Notes: generated by a model from the sequence alone, not told the origin. DNA of 64,000 nt from Nematopogon swammerdamellus (GCA_946902875.1 OX336345.1:18135395-18199394), one strand, 5' to 3'. Positions 41,984 to 53,388 are shown, counted from the first letter of the stretch. Program-made: numbers and translations.

Positions 41984-43145
41984 TAAAACATTATTTTATT
42001 AAATACTATTAATAATTAAAAAATTAATAAGCCTCCATCAACTTCACAACACTTGCCGTCACACGAGCAGCTAGTAAGTAGCTGGAGTGCAATATAAGTG
42101 CGCCCACATATGGTAAGACTAATTCTACACTCGACCCAATACGGGGGCTTACAGGGGGTAAAAACAAAACGAGGGGAAAGATGACGCAACGGGGGGGTCG
42201 GCACGTTTGGTAGTAATGTCTAATGTCATCAACGCCATCTTGTGTTGATCTCGGCAGTCGCTAAGAACAAAATTAAATAAACCCGATTCTATTTCAGTTT
42301 GATTTTTTGTTTGTTATAATGACTGTGGTAAAGTTTTAGCCAATTTTGTTATTTTTTATAACTAGACCTTAAATGGGGGAATTCGTACAGTATATTGAGT
42401 AAATATGTCCTACGGTTTTATATTCTAAACAAAAATATTTTTGCGTTCATTTTCTATTTCGATTTTATAATTTTAAAATAGGAGTAGTTTCGCAGAAATA
42501 AAAGCGTTTCGCATTTCCATAACTTAAGTAGGTAACTAACATAGTTTACGAGATCGTTCCTCTTTCAGGTGTAATAATGACAAACACCATCATATGTGAA
42601 ACAACCTGATTCACATAAATTTAATGTCGTTTTTAAGGTAATGTTTGATATGTTAACTGTCAATGACAACTTGACAATATTTTATAGAATCTTTTACATC
42701 CGTTGACCAAAACCTGTCGATTTTAACATAGATAACAGTTGCATACGAATCCCTCGCCGTTCGCCATTTACCCGCCACACCCCTTAGATTTTTGATAAAT
42801 TCCATTATACTTATAGAGAATAACGTTGACTCATACACGGATCTCATTCAACACACACATGGCGTTATCCAACAATTTGTAGCAGCAAAAATCGCCCGCT
42901 GAGATGAATATATTATGAGGCAGAATATGGATCGGGCCCCGTAAATTGGGAAAATGTGAACACTATATGAATACGGGCAATGATTAGTTATGCGCTCGCG
43001 AAATGATGTCGGCATTGTAATAATTTCGAATTTTCGGAATATAAACGTAAATACTAATTTAAAATTGGAAGGTACTCTATTTCGAAAATCCTGATCTTTG
43101 GGTGTCGTATGTGTGCATGGAAAGGTATTTGAAATGAATAGGCCC
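41984..43145. other. Unassigned sequence
   Basis: Mostly AT-rich with a G-rich patch near 42120-42200. No gene or repeat recognised. Confidence 0.4.
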
Positions 43146-43149
43146 ACTG

Positions 43150-43375
43150 ATTTTCTCCGCGTGCATGTCGTAAAAGGCGACCAAGATATAAGGACAAGAT
43201 GGTGTGCTAAATGCTATAGCCACCTCTCACCTAGGGACGGTCCTTACACACACTCACGCAGTAAGGTAATTTTACTGTAATTTACACGATTTCTTGCAGC
43301 ACAACGTCCATTAATCTGCTTACCCCTATTCTTTAGATACAGTATGATGGTATGTACCTATGTACCTACCTAACG
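43150..43375 (+). mobile_element. Family A element, diverged
   Basis: It contains GTGCATGTCGTAAAAGGCGA, AGCCACCTCTCACCTAGGGA and TTGCAGCACAACGTCCATTA, and ends in a TATG-like tail. The middle is rearranged or deleted. Confidence 0.7.
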
Positions 43376-43394
43376 GTTATTTCCAATTAATTAG

Positions 43395-43465
43395 GACAAA
43401 TGTGACAAGTTCGAGTGCAGTTTTACTGCCATATTATGTATGATCAATAAACAATAAACAACAAT
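43395..43465 (+). mobile_element. Family G LINE 3' end, short
   Basis: It contains TGTGACAAGTTCGAGTGCAG, then CCATATTATGTATGATCAATAAACA. Confidence 0.55.
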
Positions 43466-44535
43466 TATTGTTTAATTTGTTTTATGTAATTACTTTTTTA
43501 TTATGGAGTTTACTTTTTATTTTACAAATAGAACAAAACGTATAATATAAGAGAACACAATATCAAAAAGAAATTTGAAAGAAAACATAAATAATACCTA
43601 CTTATTTATAATTGTTATTTATCAAACATGAAATTATTAACATAATTTATACGTTTAACTCCTAAGGATACTCCATAAAAACAAAAGGCCTGTAAATTAA
43701 TTTAATATACATGCATACATCTAAATACCTCGAACCATCCTGTGATTTTAAAATAAAATAAAGGAGCACACCCGTCTATAAGTTCATAAAATAAAAATGA
43801 GCAAAATGTAATTTGATATCAGAATAAAATAAAGCTGATTACTCGCCCCACCCTCTTCTCTCGCTGCACTGAGAGGGTGAAAAATATCTATAGAATAACT
43901 CGACGTGTGTATAGACATCTATATTTACGTCTATAGAGGAGTAGACGGGGACAGACCTGCAATCAGACCCCGCGTTGCCCAAGTAATGAACCCCTAAGGA
44001 CTTGGCGAGTTTTGTTGCTAAAATCGTGACTGCACTTGTGATCAATTTATTTGTATTGCCATCGATTACTCTTTTCTATAAGTTTACTGTTTTCTATAAG
44101 TCCAATTATTTTACGCTCAACCGGTGCAACCCTCATTTTTCTTCATTTATTTAATTGTAATAGTTATTTAACTCATAGTTTATTTTATTATAATTATTTT
44201 TAAGATAGTTTAGTTTTAATAGAATTCTTCTTTTATTTTATAATAATAATAATATAATTAAATTTATTATCTTATATTTGATTTGACAGATGTCAGAGTG
44301 ACATAACGAGTGATGGATCTAAATTGTTTAATCGTTCTTACATTATCGATAGTTGCTATTATTTTATGGAGGCTGGCATAATATGCAGTTCTTAGGGAAT
44401 TAAATAATATTTAATATTAAATGAAAATAAAGTTCAATATTGACAGGGTTCTAACAGGTATATTTGACTTTATTTTTCATTTATAAGATTGTAGTATTTA
44501 TGAAGAGGATAATTTCCGTAAAACTATAAATAATA
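43466..44535. other. Unassigned AT-rich sequence
   Basis: Nothing recognised across about 1 kb. Confidence 0.4.
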
Positions 44536-44536
44536 A

Positions 44537-44943
44537 AAAACGGCCAAGTATGAGTCGGACTCGCGCACCAAGGTTTCAGTACCACCAAGTAAATGGTCGG
44601 TTTTTATTATTTTGTTAATTTACTTTAGAGTGGCATTCGCACGTATCGCCATATATCGGTGAAAGTTAATACATTTGTTGCTAAAATGTTTGGATAATTC
44701 TATAGATGGCGCTCTCTGGCGATCTTCTGAAAATAAGACATTTGTATGGGACCCCCCTTAATTATTTTACTTTTTAATTTAATTTTATTATTTGTTGTTA
44801 TATCCGACATAATAACGCATATTCTGTGAACATTTCAACCGGCCAGCTATTACTGTGTCAAAGATACAGCAGTAGGACAGACAGACCGACAGACAGATGG
44901 CGTAGGCTTAGTAATCCGTACGGGGTACGGAAACCTAAAAACG
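44537..44943 (-). mobile_element. Family C element, antisense
   Basis: It starts AAAAAACGGCCAAGTATGAG with the hairpin arms GAGTCGGACTCGC, and contains TTGTTGTTATATCCGACATAATAACGC. A short GACA tract (44876-44898) and ACGGGGTACGGAAACCTAAA follow. Confidence 0.72.
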
Positions 44944-45750
44944 AACATGCTACGGCTAAATCCATTAAAGCAAAATTATTCCTGAATTACCCGGCATTTT
45001 TTTTTTCAATAATAATGGCGACCAAAAGTCATCTCCCCGGAGAATTCTATTTAAGAATTTAACTTGTTTTCGTAGAAAATCGAAAGAATAAAAAAGGGGT
45101 TAAATGAGCCGGTTCCTACTTTATGAATATTTATTAGCCCATTTTATCCCTAACTTGAGTTAACAAAATGTTCCTGAAGCCATTACACAAGTCACCTGAC
45201 TCTTGACAAGAAGAAATTCATGAACTGGTAAAAAATTCAGTCGGAATTTAAAATCTCAGCAGAAACGTTTTTATGAGGCGAGGCGCGGAGAGGAAATAAA
45301 ACAAAGGATATCTTCTGGAAGGATACGCTAATTATCTCATTTTCTATGTTATAAAATACTGGATTATATTTCGTAAAATATTTAGAATAAAACTGGTTTT
45401 TTAACAATTTAAATATATTTCTTACGTGCTAACGTAAGAATCATACAAATGATACATTATATGTACGATACATACATACAAGTATCATACAATGCTAACG
45501 TAATATAATATAATGTATGACATCAAAAACTGTTTACAATGCAATTACTTATATTTAAAAACTTTTACATATAATTAAAAATATTTCATTTTTAAAACAT
45601 TTTTGTAAAAAGAGTTCTTCAAAACTTTCCTCATAAACTCGTTTCTACCCGCATATAAAAAATCTACATAAATAGTTTTCTAGTTCGAAATAAAAATATA
45701 TGTATGTATTTATATTTCTACAACAAAGAAGAAACACATTAACCGCATAC
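44944..45750. other. Unassigned AT-rich sequence
   Basis: Nothing recognised apart from a short hairpin (CTTACGTGCTAACGTAAG) at about 45421-45438. Confidence 0.4.
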
Positions 45751-45751
45751 G

Positions 45752-45832
45752 ACCGAATGTCCATGGGCGTCGTTAGACACCTTATGGGTGGCTAGGCGCC
45801 ATAGGTCGCGCTGTCAATAAAAAAAAAATATT
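45752..45832 (+). mobile_element. Jockey-like LINE 3' UTR scrap
   Basis: GAATGTCCATGGGCGTCGTTAG, CACCTTATGGGTGGC and TAGGTCGCGCTGTCAATAAA, then an A-run, match the last about 80 bp of 40157-41983. It is extremely truncated. Confidence 0.65.
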
Positions 45833-46424
45833 TGGGTAATTGTAGGCGCAATTCTGGCCGCAAAACATAATAATGAGTATGTTTTAATCATAGAGAAGTT
45901 TTAATATTTTAGAGAAGGTGGTATCAGTGCACGAGCGAGTGATCGAGATTTGTATGACAGCAATAAAGCAATTACGGAACTCGGATCCCCGCCATTTGTC
46001 TGGACGATTCCATTCTAATGCATATTTTTTGCATACAATTAGTAGATTTTCGCAATTTGCATGCTGTGAATTACTCTATAAACCTACCAACCTATGTACT
46101 TTATGTGAGGTGTAATAAATTTTTTGATTTAATTCTTAATGACTAAAATATCTCCATGTCGTGTATAAATGTAATTTAAATAAATAATATACAATGATTA
46201 AGTTTTTAAGTTTGATTTAAAAATATTAAGGTAAAATCATCGCAGATAATGAAATAATTCTGCAAAAAAACACGAAATAATAATGATGTATAAACTCTGG
46301 TTACCTAACACTATAATTTGTTTTAATAATAAAAGGACCATGGTCTTTATTAGATAGGTAATGCATAAAAATAATACATAATCACAATACTTAACCTATA
46401 AAATATAACCTATATAATAGACCG
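45833..46424. other. Unassigned AT-rich sequence
   Basis: Nothing recognised. Confidence 0.4.
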
Positions 46425-46427
46425 GTA

Positions 46428-46748
46428 CTTAAAAAGAATAGCCCCACTGCGTCTCTCCCCGTGCATGTCGTAAAAGACGACTAAGGGATAAACACGAGAT
46501 GCCGTGCTAAAGGGCGACAGGCTAGCCACCTCTCACCTTGGCACGGTCCTTCCACCGATTCGTGCAGCAGGTGGGGGTCTTTGTGCCTTACTATTGCTGC
46601 TTGATAGTTATCTTGTCCAAATACTTTGCTTAACGTGGTGGTCGATGTTGTGTTGCAATTTTCTAGAGTGCTTGCAGCACAACACCGATTACTCTGCTTA
46701 CCCTGATTGTCGGGATACAGCTTGTGTGGTATGTATGTATGTATGTAA
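46428..46748 (+). mobile_element. Family A element, nearly full length
   Basis: It begins ACCGGTACTTAAAAAGAATA and ends in four to five TATG repeats. Very similar to the copy at 11628-11954, including GGTCGATGTTGTGTTGCAAT. Confidence 0.82.
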
Positions 46749-47884
46749 AATATTTAATAAAAATTAAATTATCATTCTTGACACACCGCAAAGTTGGAAA
46801 TATTTTATTTAACTATCATTTATCATAATCATAACATCATAAATAAATTAAAGTAATAGCTTTTCTACAAGAAAACAAGGCATCGAAAACACTTAAATAA
46901 CTCCACGAAAGCTCTTTCAAGCTTTGGATTATACACAAAATGTATGTGGACATATTAAATCCACTTGCACTATTGTACATTATCACAGCAAAGAATTTTA
47001 CTTATTGCCACAAAAATGTACCGCTCCACGCTGCTCAAGCTTTAATCTCAATAATGCTTTTAAATGATCGCTTACAGCTATACAATAATATTATAAGTTG
47101 CGGATACAAACGCCGGTATAAGTACTTACAACCATTTTAAACTATTAATAAACTAAATTTATTGTACAATAGACAAAGCCAATCTATAAATCTTCTCAAA
47201 ACAGACGGACAAACAAACAGACAGACAGTAACATTATTTTATTTTGAACTCTAGCAGCTATTTTGATCATGTTGGGTATTAATTTTTTTATTACTATTTG
47301 GGAGAGTATTGTAAATTTGAAAACCTTCAAAGAATACATTAAATTTGGAAATTAAATTTCACTCAAAAGACAATCTCGAATTGCACTCGCGGAAAACCAG
47401 CTATTTATTTCAAGGCGACTAAGATTTCCAACACTTAATTCCAGATTTAAACCTTACGGTCATAGACATATGGTTGATTTCGAATTGAGAGCTATGTTTA
47501 TGGTCGGCAGGATTCTGTATGGTGAGAAATATATGGGAATTTGCTTGCAGTCCACGAATTGAGGACGTGTCCAGTAGTGGAATGATTTATGTTGAGTATT
47601 AACATGGGCACGTGTGGGGGGAGGGGGGGGGAGGGAGGGGCGGATTAACGAATTTCCACTTTCCTTCCTTTGTATTCCGGCTGGTTACCTTCTGGCTTGA
47701 CGTGGACGGAGCGGAGAGGTAGACGGGACCACTTTTGAGATTGGATGTTTTAGTGCAAAAATGTTAAATTCAGTTTTAGATCTTTCGTTGAATTGCAGCT
47801 CCATTCTTCTTTTACAAATTAGAGCGCATTTGGTGCTAACACCTGCCATAATATAAACGCAAGAATATTATTTTATTTAGATAG
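46749..47884. other. Unassigned AT-rich sequence with a G-rich tract
   Basis: No gene. A G-rich tract (about 47611-47641) could form quadruplex DNA. Confidence 0.4.
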
Positions 47885-47985
47885 ATAGTTAGATAGAAAT
47901 ACTTTATTGCTCCAAAAAACATTTAACATAAACACACAATAAGAAATTTACATGAGGGGCAAAGGCGGACTTATTATATTTAGTC
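47885..47985 (-). mobile_element. LINE 3' end, antisense
   Basis: AATACTTTATTGCTCCAAAAAA and GGGGCAAAGGCGGACTTATT match the 23100-23230 type. Confidence 0.6.
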
Positions 47986-48065
47986 ATTCATTTTCAGATG
48001 TATGTATCTACATATCTACATGCATGCTATTTGTTGTTAAATTGTCGCTGGTGATATCGATACTA

Positions 48066-48330
48066 TATATCTATACATATAATAAAATCGTAGAGGTAAG
48101 AAAGTCTGTACATTGAATGTATTCGGAAAAAAACTAACCAGGGTGGCTTAAAATGAGATACTGAACATGTTAGAACAGTTTTTAAAATTTTTGTTTGTTT
48201 GTTTGTTTGTTTGTTTGTTTGTTTGTTTGTTTGTTTGTTTGTCTGTACGCGCATCACGCAAAAACCACTGAACGGAATTAGACGAAACTTTGTATAGTGG
48301 CAGTTTATATGCCGGGTTAACATAATACGT
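48066..48330 (+). repeat. Family F-like repeat with (GTTT)n
   Basis: It starts ACATATAATAAAATCGTAGAG and contains (TTTG)n at about 48190-48241, then GCAAAAACCACTGAACGGAA. This is the same architecture as family F (CTATAATAAAATCC, CTG-rich tract, AACCACTGAACCGAT) but a different sequence. Confidence 0.55.
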
Positions 48331-48554
48331 AAAAAAAATTAACAAAATTAAAAAAAAATTAACAATTATAAACATTATTGCGCGTTTAAAATCACGTAGT
48401 CCAAAGTAAAGGTAAAAACAATTTTAAATGTCATGTTGACAACGGAGAACTGTCATCTCGACGTGAGCTGGCCGGTGACAAATTGTTTGATAAATAAAAA
48501 TTATAATTGAAAGTCGAAGTTATGTCGCTGTCATTGGTGCAATAAAATTTATAT

Positions 48555-49150
48555 ATCTGTTGCCCGCGGCTTCGCTCGCGTGAAATTCGTATTTAAAAAA
48601 AAGAAAGTAAGTAACTAAAGGCGGGCCCGAAGGCGGATCTGCGCTCACGTAAACGATATTCTTTCTCGATGAAAGTAACTAAGGGCGAGGCGAAAGGCGG
48701 AGCTGATTTCAGGAAGAAGAAAAACATTCTTGAAGAAAATAAGTAACTAAGGGCGAGGCCGAAGGCCAAGCTCTATTCTGGAAGACCATAAACCTTCTCG
48801 AAGAAAGTAAGTAACTATGGGCGAGGCCGCAGGCCGAGCTGCGTTCAGGAAGAAGCTAAACCATCTTGAAGAAAGTAAGTAACTAAGGCGAGGCCGAAGG
48901 CCGAGCTACGTTCGGATAATTGAAAAACCATCTCGAAGAAAGCAAGTAACTAAGGGCGAGGCCGAAGGCCGAGCTGCGTTCAGGAAGAAGCTAAACCATC
49001 TTGAAGAAAGTAAGCAACTAAGGCGAGGCCGAAGGCCGAGCTACGTTCTGACAAATGATAAACCATCTCGAAGAAAGCAAGTAACTAAGGGCGAGGCCGA
49101 AGGCCGAGCTGCGTTCAGGAAGAAGCTAAACCATCTCGAATAAAGTTAAT
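48555..49150 (+). repeat. Array of 68-bp units, second site, left arm
   Basis: It opens TTGCCCGCGGCTTCGCTCGCG as at 6328. About eight units of the same 68-bp type follow (near 48605, 48670, 48738, 48805, 48873, 48940, 49008 and 49076), including GAGGCCGAAGGCCGAGC. Two alternating variants (GCGTTCAGGAAGAAGC and ACGTTCGGATAATTG types) suggest a higher-order dimer in the right half. Confidence 0.85.
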
Positions 49151-49189
49151 TAATATTAAGATTGAGTTAATTTAATTTAAATTTTATTA

Positions 49190-49735
49190 TAAAGTCCACG
49201 CTTCTAACCTCAGCTTCTAACGGCAAATATACCGTGCATCCTAGAACCTCGCGGTTATTCCCGGCTGGATGGCAAGAGGCCCGATGCTAGAGACCTTAGT
49301 GCCATGGACTAAGGGTAGTTCTTTGATGTGGGACGCCACTTTTGTTCTCACATTGGCTCCAAGTCACGTTAGGACATCTTCAAGAGCGGCTGGCGCGGCC
49401 GAGGCTGGGGCGGAGAGCCTCCAACGCAGCAAATATAGAAATATAATTCAAGATTTCGAATTTGTTGCGTTTGCGGTTGAAACCCTCGGTCCGTGGAGCA
49501 GTGAAGCCAAAAGAGGCTTGAGCTGGTTGACGCAACTGGTGTCCCGTCATCAAGGGCTTATGTACTTCATTCAAAGGGTAAGCCTTGCCATCCAGCGGGG
49601 TAATGCCGCAAGTGCTCTAAGAACATTTGAAAATGCCCGTTTTGATAGTTATTTTAATGTTTGTTAGGTAGGTTTAATTCTTTAGTTATTAATATTACTT
49701 TTTTATTTATATGAAATAAATAGATTGAGTAAACG
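49190..49735 (+). pseudogene. Retroelement C-terminal domain, best copy
   Basis: An open frame (49269-49667, 132 codons) encodes LVPWTKGSSLMWDATFVLTL, APSHVRTSSRAAGAAEAGAE, YRNIIQDFEFVAFAVETLG and SLAIQRGNAASALRTF. From memory, relatives of this domain follow a reverse transcriptase and read PDG...PW..G..L.WD, reminiscent of PD-(D/E)XK restriction-like endonucleases of some non-LTR elements. That assignment is an inference. The PD pair is PM here, so if the assignment is right a key residue is lost. The reverse transcriptase is absent. The segment lies between oppositely oriented 68-bp arrays. Confidence 0.7.
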
Positions 49736-49744
49736 ATATTATAT

Positions 49745-50106
49745 TCTATCGAAGAAAGGAAGTCTTTAAGGGCGAGGCCCGAAAGCGGAAGAGGGTTTTT
49801 GGTTTACCTGAACGCAGCTCGGCCTTCGGCCTCGCACTTAGTTCCTTCCTTTCTTCCAGAAGGTTTGTCGTCTTCCTGAACGCAGCTCGGCCTTCGGCCT
49901 CGCCCTTACTTACTTCCTTTATTTGAGAAAGGTTTATCGTTTACCTGAAAGCAGCTCGGCCTTCGGCCTCGCCCTTAGTTAGTTACTTTCTTTAAGAAGG
50001 TTTATCGATTACCTGAACGCAGCTCGGCCTTCGGCCTCGCCGTTAGTTACTTACATTCTTCTTTGGAATACGAATTTCACGCGAGCGGAGCCGCGGGCTC
50101 AGCTAG
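49745..50106 (-). repeat. Array of 68-bp units, second site, right arm, inverted
   Basis: After a degenerate plus-oriented half unit at 49750-49790, about four to five units run on the minus strand (GCAGCTCGGCCTTCGGCCTC repeated). The end GCGAGCGGAGCCGCGGGC (about 50080-50095) is the inverse of the opening at 48560. The whole 48555-50106 region is bounded by inverted copies of the same terminus. Confidence 0.82.
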
Positions 50107-50144
50107 TATACAATATAGGTACTATCATAAATTAAAAATTTTAA

Positions 50145-50335
50145 AATCCCCGCCACATACCTTAAAAGGTATAAAATAATTTAAGCTTAGTTAATGAAAG
50201 GTGTCGGGGGACCGGGGTTATTTTTTTATTTAGCGTTCCCCCTACGCCTTTAATTAACTAAGCGCAAAATATTTTGTAATTTTTAAGGGTTGTTAATTTG
50301 TAATCTAGCTGTTATTTCAAGCTTTTTAAGAAACG
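50145..50335. repeat. Imperfect palindrome related to 19499-19685
   Basis: TTAGTTAATGAAAGGTGTCGG and GGGGACC are mirrored by GGTTCCCCCTACGCC-like sequence and TTTAATTAACTAAGCGC. The flanks TTTTTAAGGGTTGTTAATTTG and TTATTTCAAGCTTTTTAAG also match the region downstream of 19685. Confidence 0.65.
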
Positions 50336-50339
50336 AAAC

Positions 50340-50423
50340 GAGAATATTGCAGCACAATACCGATTACTCTGCTTGCCCGATTGTCGGGATACAGCGTGTG
50401 GCATGTGTGTATGTATATAATTT
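50340..50423 (+). mobile_element. Family A 3' end
   Basis: GCAGCACAATACCGATTACTC, GATTGTCGGGATACAGCGTG and a TATG tail; only the last about 80 bp. Confidence 0.75.
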
Positions 50424-50924
50424 CGAATGTATCAAGACACACAAAAGTAATTATCCTAGTACACATTTTCAACGTATGTATACATTAAGCACTTGCATGA
50501 CCAAACGCTCAAAAATTACAATTATTTCACACTCGTAATCACATTTGCATACAAAAAAATAAGCAGGGTGCAACTCATACATACACAGCTGTCATACGAG
50601 AGCACCGAGCATACCTACGTACATACGTAGGCATTCTCCTTGTACGAGAGGCTGGATCTCACATACTTCATAGATATGTATTATGGATTCATAGGCAGGA
50701 AAACAGATGCATTTTCCAACTGCTGCGGGGGGAGGGGCGGCTAGCGCGGGGGTGGGTGGGGGACCGGGCGTACTTCTGCTGATTCCATTTGGGAATAGCG
50801 ACGGACAGCGTACTCACTGGCTTTGATTAAAATAGCAGCCTCCGATATGTAAGGAAGTCTCGGTTGGAAAGTGGGTATATTGGTAGGTACCAAGAGATGA
50901 GGCTATCAGATGTAAAGTAAGCAG
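50424..50924. other. Unassigned sequence with a G-rich patch
   Basis: 50725-50775 is G-rich (GGGGGGAGGGGCGGC, GGGGGTGGGTGGGGG). No gene recognised. Confidence 0.4.
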
Positions 50925-50925
50925 C

Positions 50926-51040
50926 CTCGGCTGTGATGTCCTCTAGTCCAGTGTAGCCAGTAATTCATAGCAAAGTCTCCGATATGGCACCTTCATCACC
51001 TGCCCCTGTGACTCAGCCACCACACCTTTACATAAAAAAA
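50926..51040 (+). mobile_element. Family B' element, diverged
   Basis: GCAGCCTCGGCTGTGATGTC, CTCTAGTCCAGTGTAGCCAG and GTGACTCAGCCACCACACC, then an A-run. Confidence 0.65.
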
Positions 51041-51224
51041 TATAATTCGTTATTTTTTTGGGGAAATATTTTTACGTAATTCACTTGCTGCATTCCCGAT
51101 GCCAGCTGAGACACCATATTCCTGATGGAAATAGGTGCCGTGTCGGCGTGTCGACTTTCTTAGAATTTATCGTCTGGATACACTTTTACTTTTTACCAAT
51201 ACACATTTGAACTATTCAATTTTT

Positions 51225-51545
51225 TTATGGAAACTGACACGGTTGGCTACATTACGTACAACATCCGTGATGTCAGCCCATAACACCGGGTGAACTTGGT
51301 GCCACGTCAGTGCTTCCCTTCGGTCGTGCCGGCTACACTAAACTGGACGGAAAACAAACTATTTACATTGCCCTTTCGACCGACCTTTCATTCAGTGCGG
51401 TGGTACAAACCCGGGCGGGTTAAACCCTACCACCTAGTAATATAAGAAGGGAGTCATATCCCTTAGTCGCCTTTTACGATATACACGGGGAGAGATGCAG
51501 TGGGGCTATTCTTTTAAATTACCGGCCCCACACGGTACACTGATA
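51225..51545 (-). mobile_element. Family B element with the head shared with family A, antisense
   Basis: The reverse complement reads the complete head (ACCGTGTGGGGCCGGTA, CTCTCCCCGTGTATATCG), GGGATATGACTCCCTTC, then all of family B to the A-run. This is the cleanest A-head/B-tail chimera. Confidence 0.85.
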
Positions 51546-51589
51546 AATAATATTTCCTATATCTATCAGAAAAGTTAAAATTAATCGAT

Positions 51590-52065
51590 TCCCAGGACGC
51601 CTACGCAAAATTCTCCACACGTTCGTTCCGAAATAAATAACACAGACGGTCGCGATACGTAATGGGCCGCGCCGGACAGCGACGGACAGAAAGACGTACG
51701 GGTTTTTTCCGCATTATTGTTCGTGAGAAATAGTTATAGTTTTGACGGGCGAGGGCGACCCTTCGTTTTTCTTGCGGTCGCAACGTCGAAATGGGATGAA
51801 AAATTTTCAAGTCTCCCGTCCGTTTCAAGCCTCTGGGGTGCTGTAAAATTCCGCCCAACGCTTGACCGGTCGGCCAGACAAATTTGTCATATTCATATGT
51901 TAACGCGAGCGCTCGTCTTTTCTTGTTTCGCTAACGGAAAAGTCGCTAACTTGATTCGTTCGGACGCTGCGCTGTTGTTCGGCTAGCGGAGAGTTTGAAT
52001 TTAAAGTTATGGAAATGTGCTTAGGAAGTTTTGAAGGGCGCGTTGTTGCGTTTGATTGCAGATTC
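51590..52065. promoter_or_regulatory. CpG-rich unique patch, possible promoter or 5' exon
   Basis: No repeat family matches. CG dinucleotides are dense on both strands (for example GTCGCGATACGTAATGGGCC and GAACGCGAGCGCTCG-like strings at 51900-51915). An 89-codon open frame (51717-51986) shows no motif. In AT-rich repeat-laden DNA such a patch may be a promoter or untranslated exon, but I see no decisive element. Confidence 0.3.
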
Positions 52066-52450
52066 TATTTTCAAATATTTTTCCCGATTTTCGTGATTGT
52101 TTTATAGCCGTTCTCACCACCTCGGGTTAAGTCTTGTCCAACAGTTATTTCTCAATTAAAGTGGACGTTTTCATAGATTTTACAGATGTACCAGTTATAG
52201 CTACATTTTTGCTGAATGTGGTAAAATAGTGCCTAGTAGTGTTGAGGTTTTGCCATTATAGTAAAGTATTTGATTTTACAAGACAGAAAAAAAAGTTTGT
52301 CACTCATGCAATATATGTGTTGAAATTAGTTTTAAATAAATTTCAAAATAAAAAAATTTCATCACTTCATTATCGTTATAATAAAAAAGCGAAAATAATT
52401 TTCTCAAAAAAAAAGTTGTAAAACAAAGTTTTACTGTTTCATGTGTATAA
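52066..52450. other. Unassigned AT-rich sequence
   Basis: Nothing recognised. Confidence 0.4.
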
Positions 52451-52461
52451 TTACCACCTTT

Positions 52462-52600
52462 CCATTACCAAAGGTTGACTGGAAGAAATCACTTGTAGTG
52501 ATAAGTCCGCCTTTGCGCACCCCTGTATTTCTAGTTCCTTGTCGTCTACTATTCTTCCTTCAATTTGTGTGCAATAAAGAGTTTCTATTCTATTCTTTCG
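52462..52600 (+). mobile_element. LINE 3' end
   Basis: It contains GGTTGACTGGAAGAAATCAC, AGTGATAAGTCCGCCTTTGC and, 60 bp later, GTGCAATAAAGAGTTTCTAT. This is the 3'-terminal arrangement of a very common lepidopteran LINE family. Confidence 0.7.
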
Positions 52601-52729
52601 GCTACGTACTAATGTAACAACCTGTGTTAGTAGTAAGTATTCATACATAAAATGTAAGCTTTGCATGCTTGTAGGCAACGAATTACATACTATAAAAGCA
52701 ACTTCAAAAAATAAACAAAAATCTTCCCG

Positions 52730-52935
52730 CCCAAGATTCCGACCGGATGAAAATATTCCGCCCCCGCGCCGCCGCCCCGCCGTGTCACGTCCTGTCGACC
52801 GGAAGTGCCGCCTCACGACACCGGAAGTGCGATATCAATAAGTACACCCAATTGATGACTCGTCCGATTTGTCCCGACTTGCCGCCATTTCTCTCGCCAC
52901 TTTACGAGAGGAGGCCGTGAAAGAAATGGTTATTG
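52730..52935. promoter_or_regulatory. Candidate promoter with two ETS sites
   Basis: A GC-rich patch with two ACCGGAAGTG ETS-type sites in the same orientation (about 52798-52807 and 52820-52829), a CACGTC string (about 52785-52790) and GCCGCCATTT (52881-52890), which resembles a YY1/Pho-type site. No repeat family matches. The combination is typical of TATA-less housekeeping promoters, but no transcript start or exon can be shown. Confidence 0.4.
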
Positions 52936-53348
52936 CATTATATGGAGCCTGAGTTATGCCGCCTCTGGCCTTGATAGTTTTTAGGGTTTCAAAAGATGTA
53001 TGTGCGCCTATTCCCGTCTATCCGTGTGACTTTATCTTCAGTAATTCGTTGCGATTTGGTTTAGTGGCTATTATATCATATTATATTATAATATAATAAG
53101 TAAATATAAAACATAATAATATTTAATCTCATTCATCATTCATTAATAATAATCTTGCGGTGGTATTTTCTTTTTATTTAATTTTTGTATTAGTTTTGTG
53201 TATTTTTATTAATTTTAGTATAAAATATTTAAAATTTATATAAATTTATTGTAAAAAGGTAAAATAAATAATATAAAATAATAATAAATAATTTCGATTC
53301 GATGACAACATTTGAAGAATAAGTATTAAGAATAAGTATTAAGAATAC

Positions 53349-53388
<40 letters not shown>

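Noticed and set aside
51717..51986. 89-codon open frame in the CpG-rich patch
   Set aside because: CG-rich DNA lowers stop frequency; the translation shows no motif, so I keep only the regulatory suggestion.
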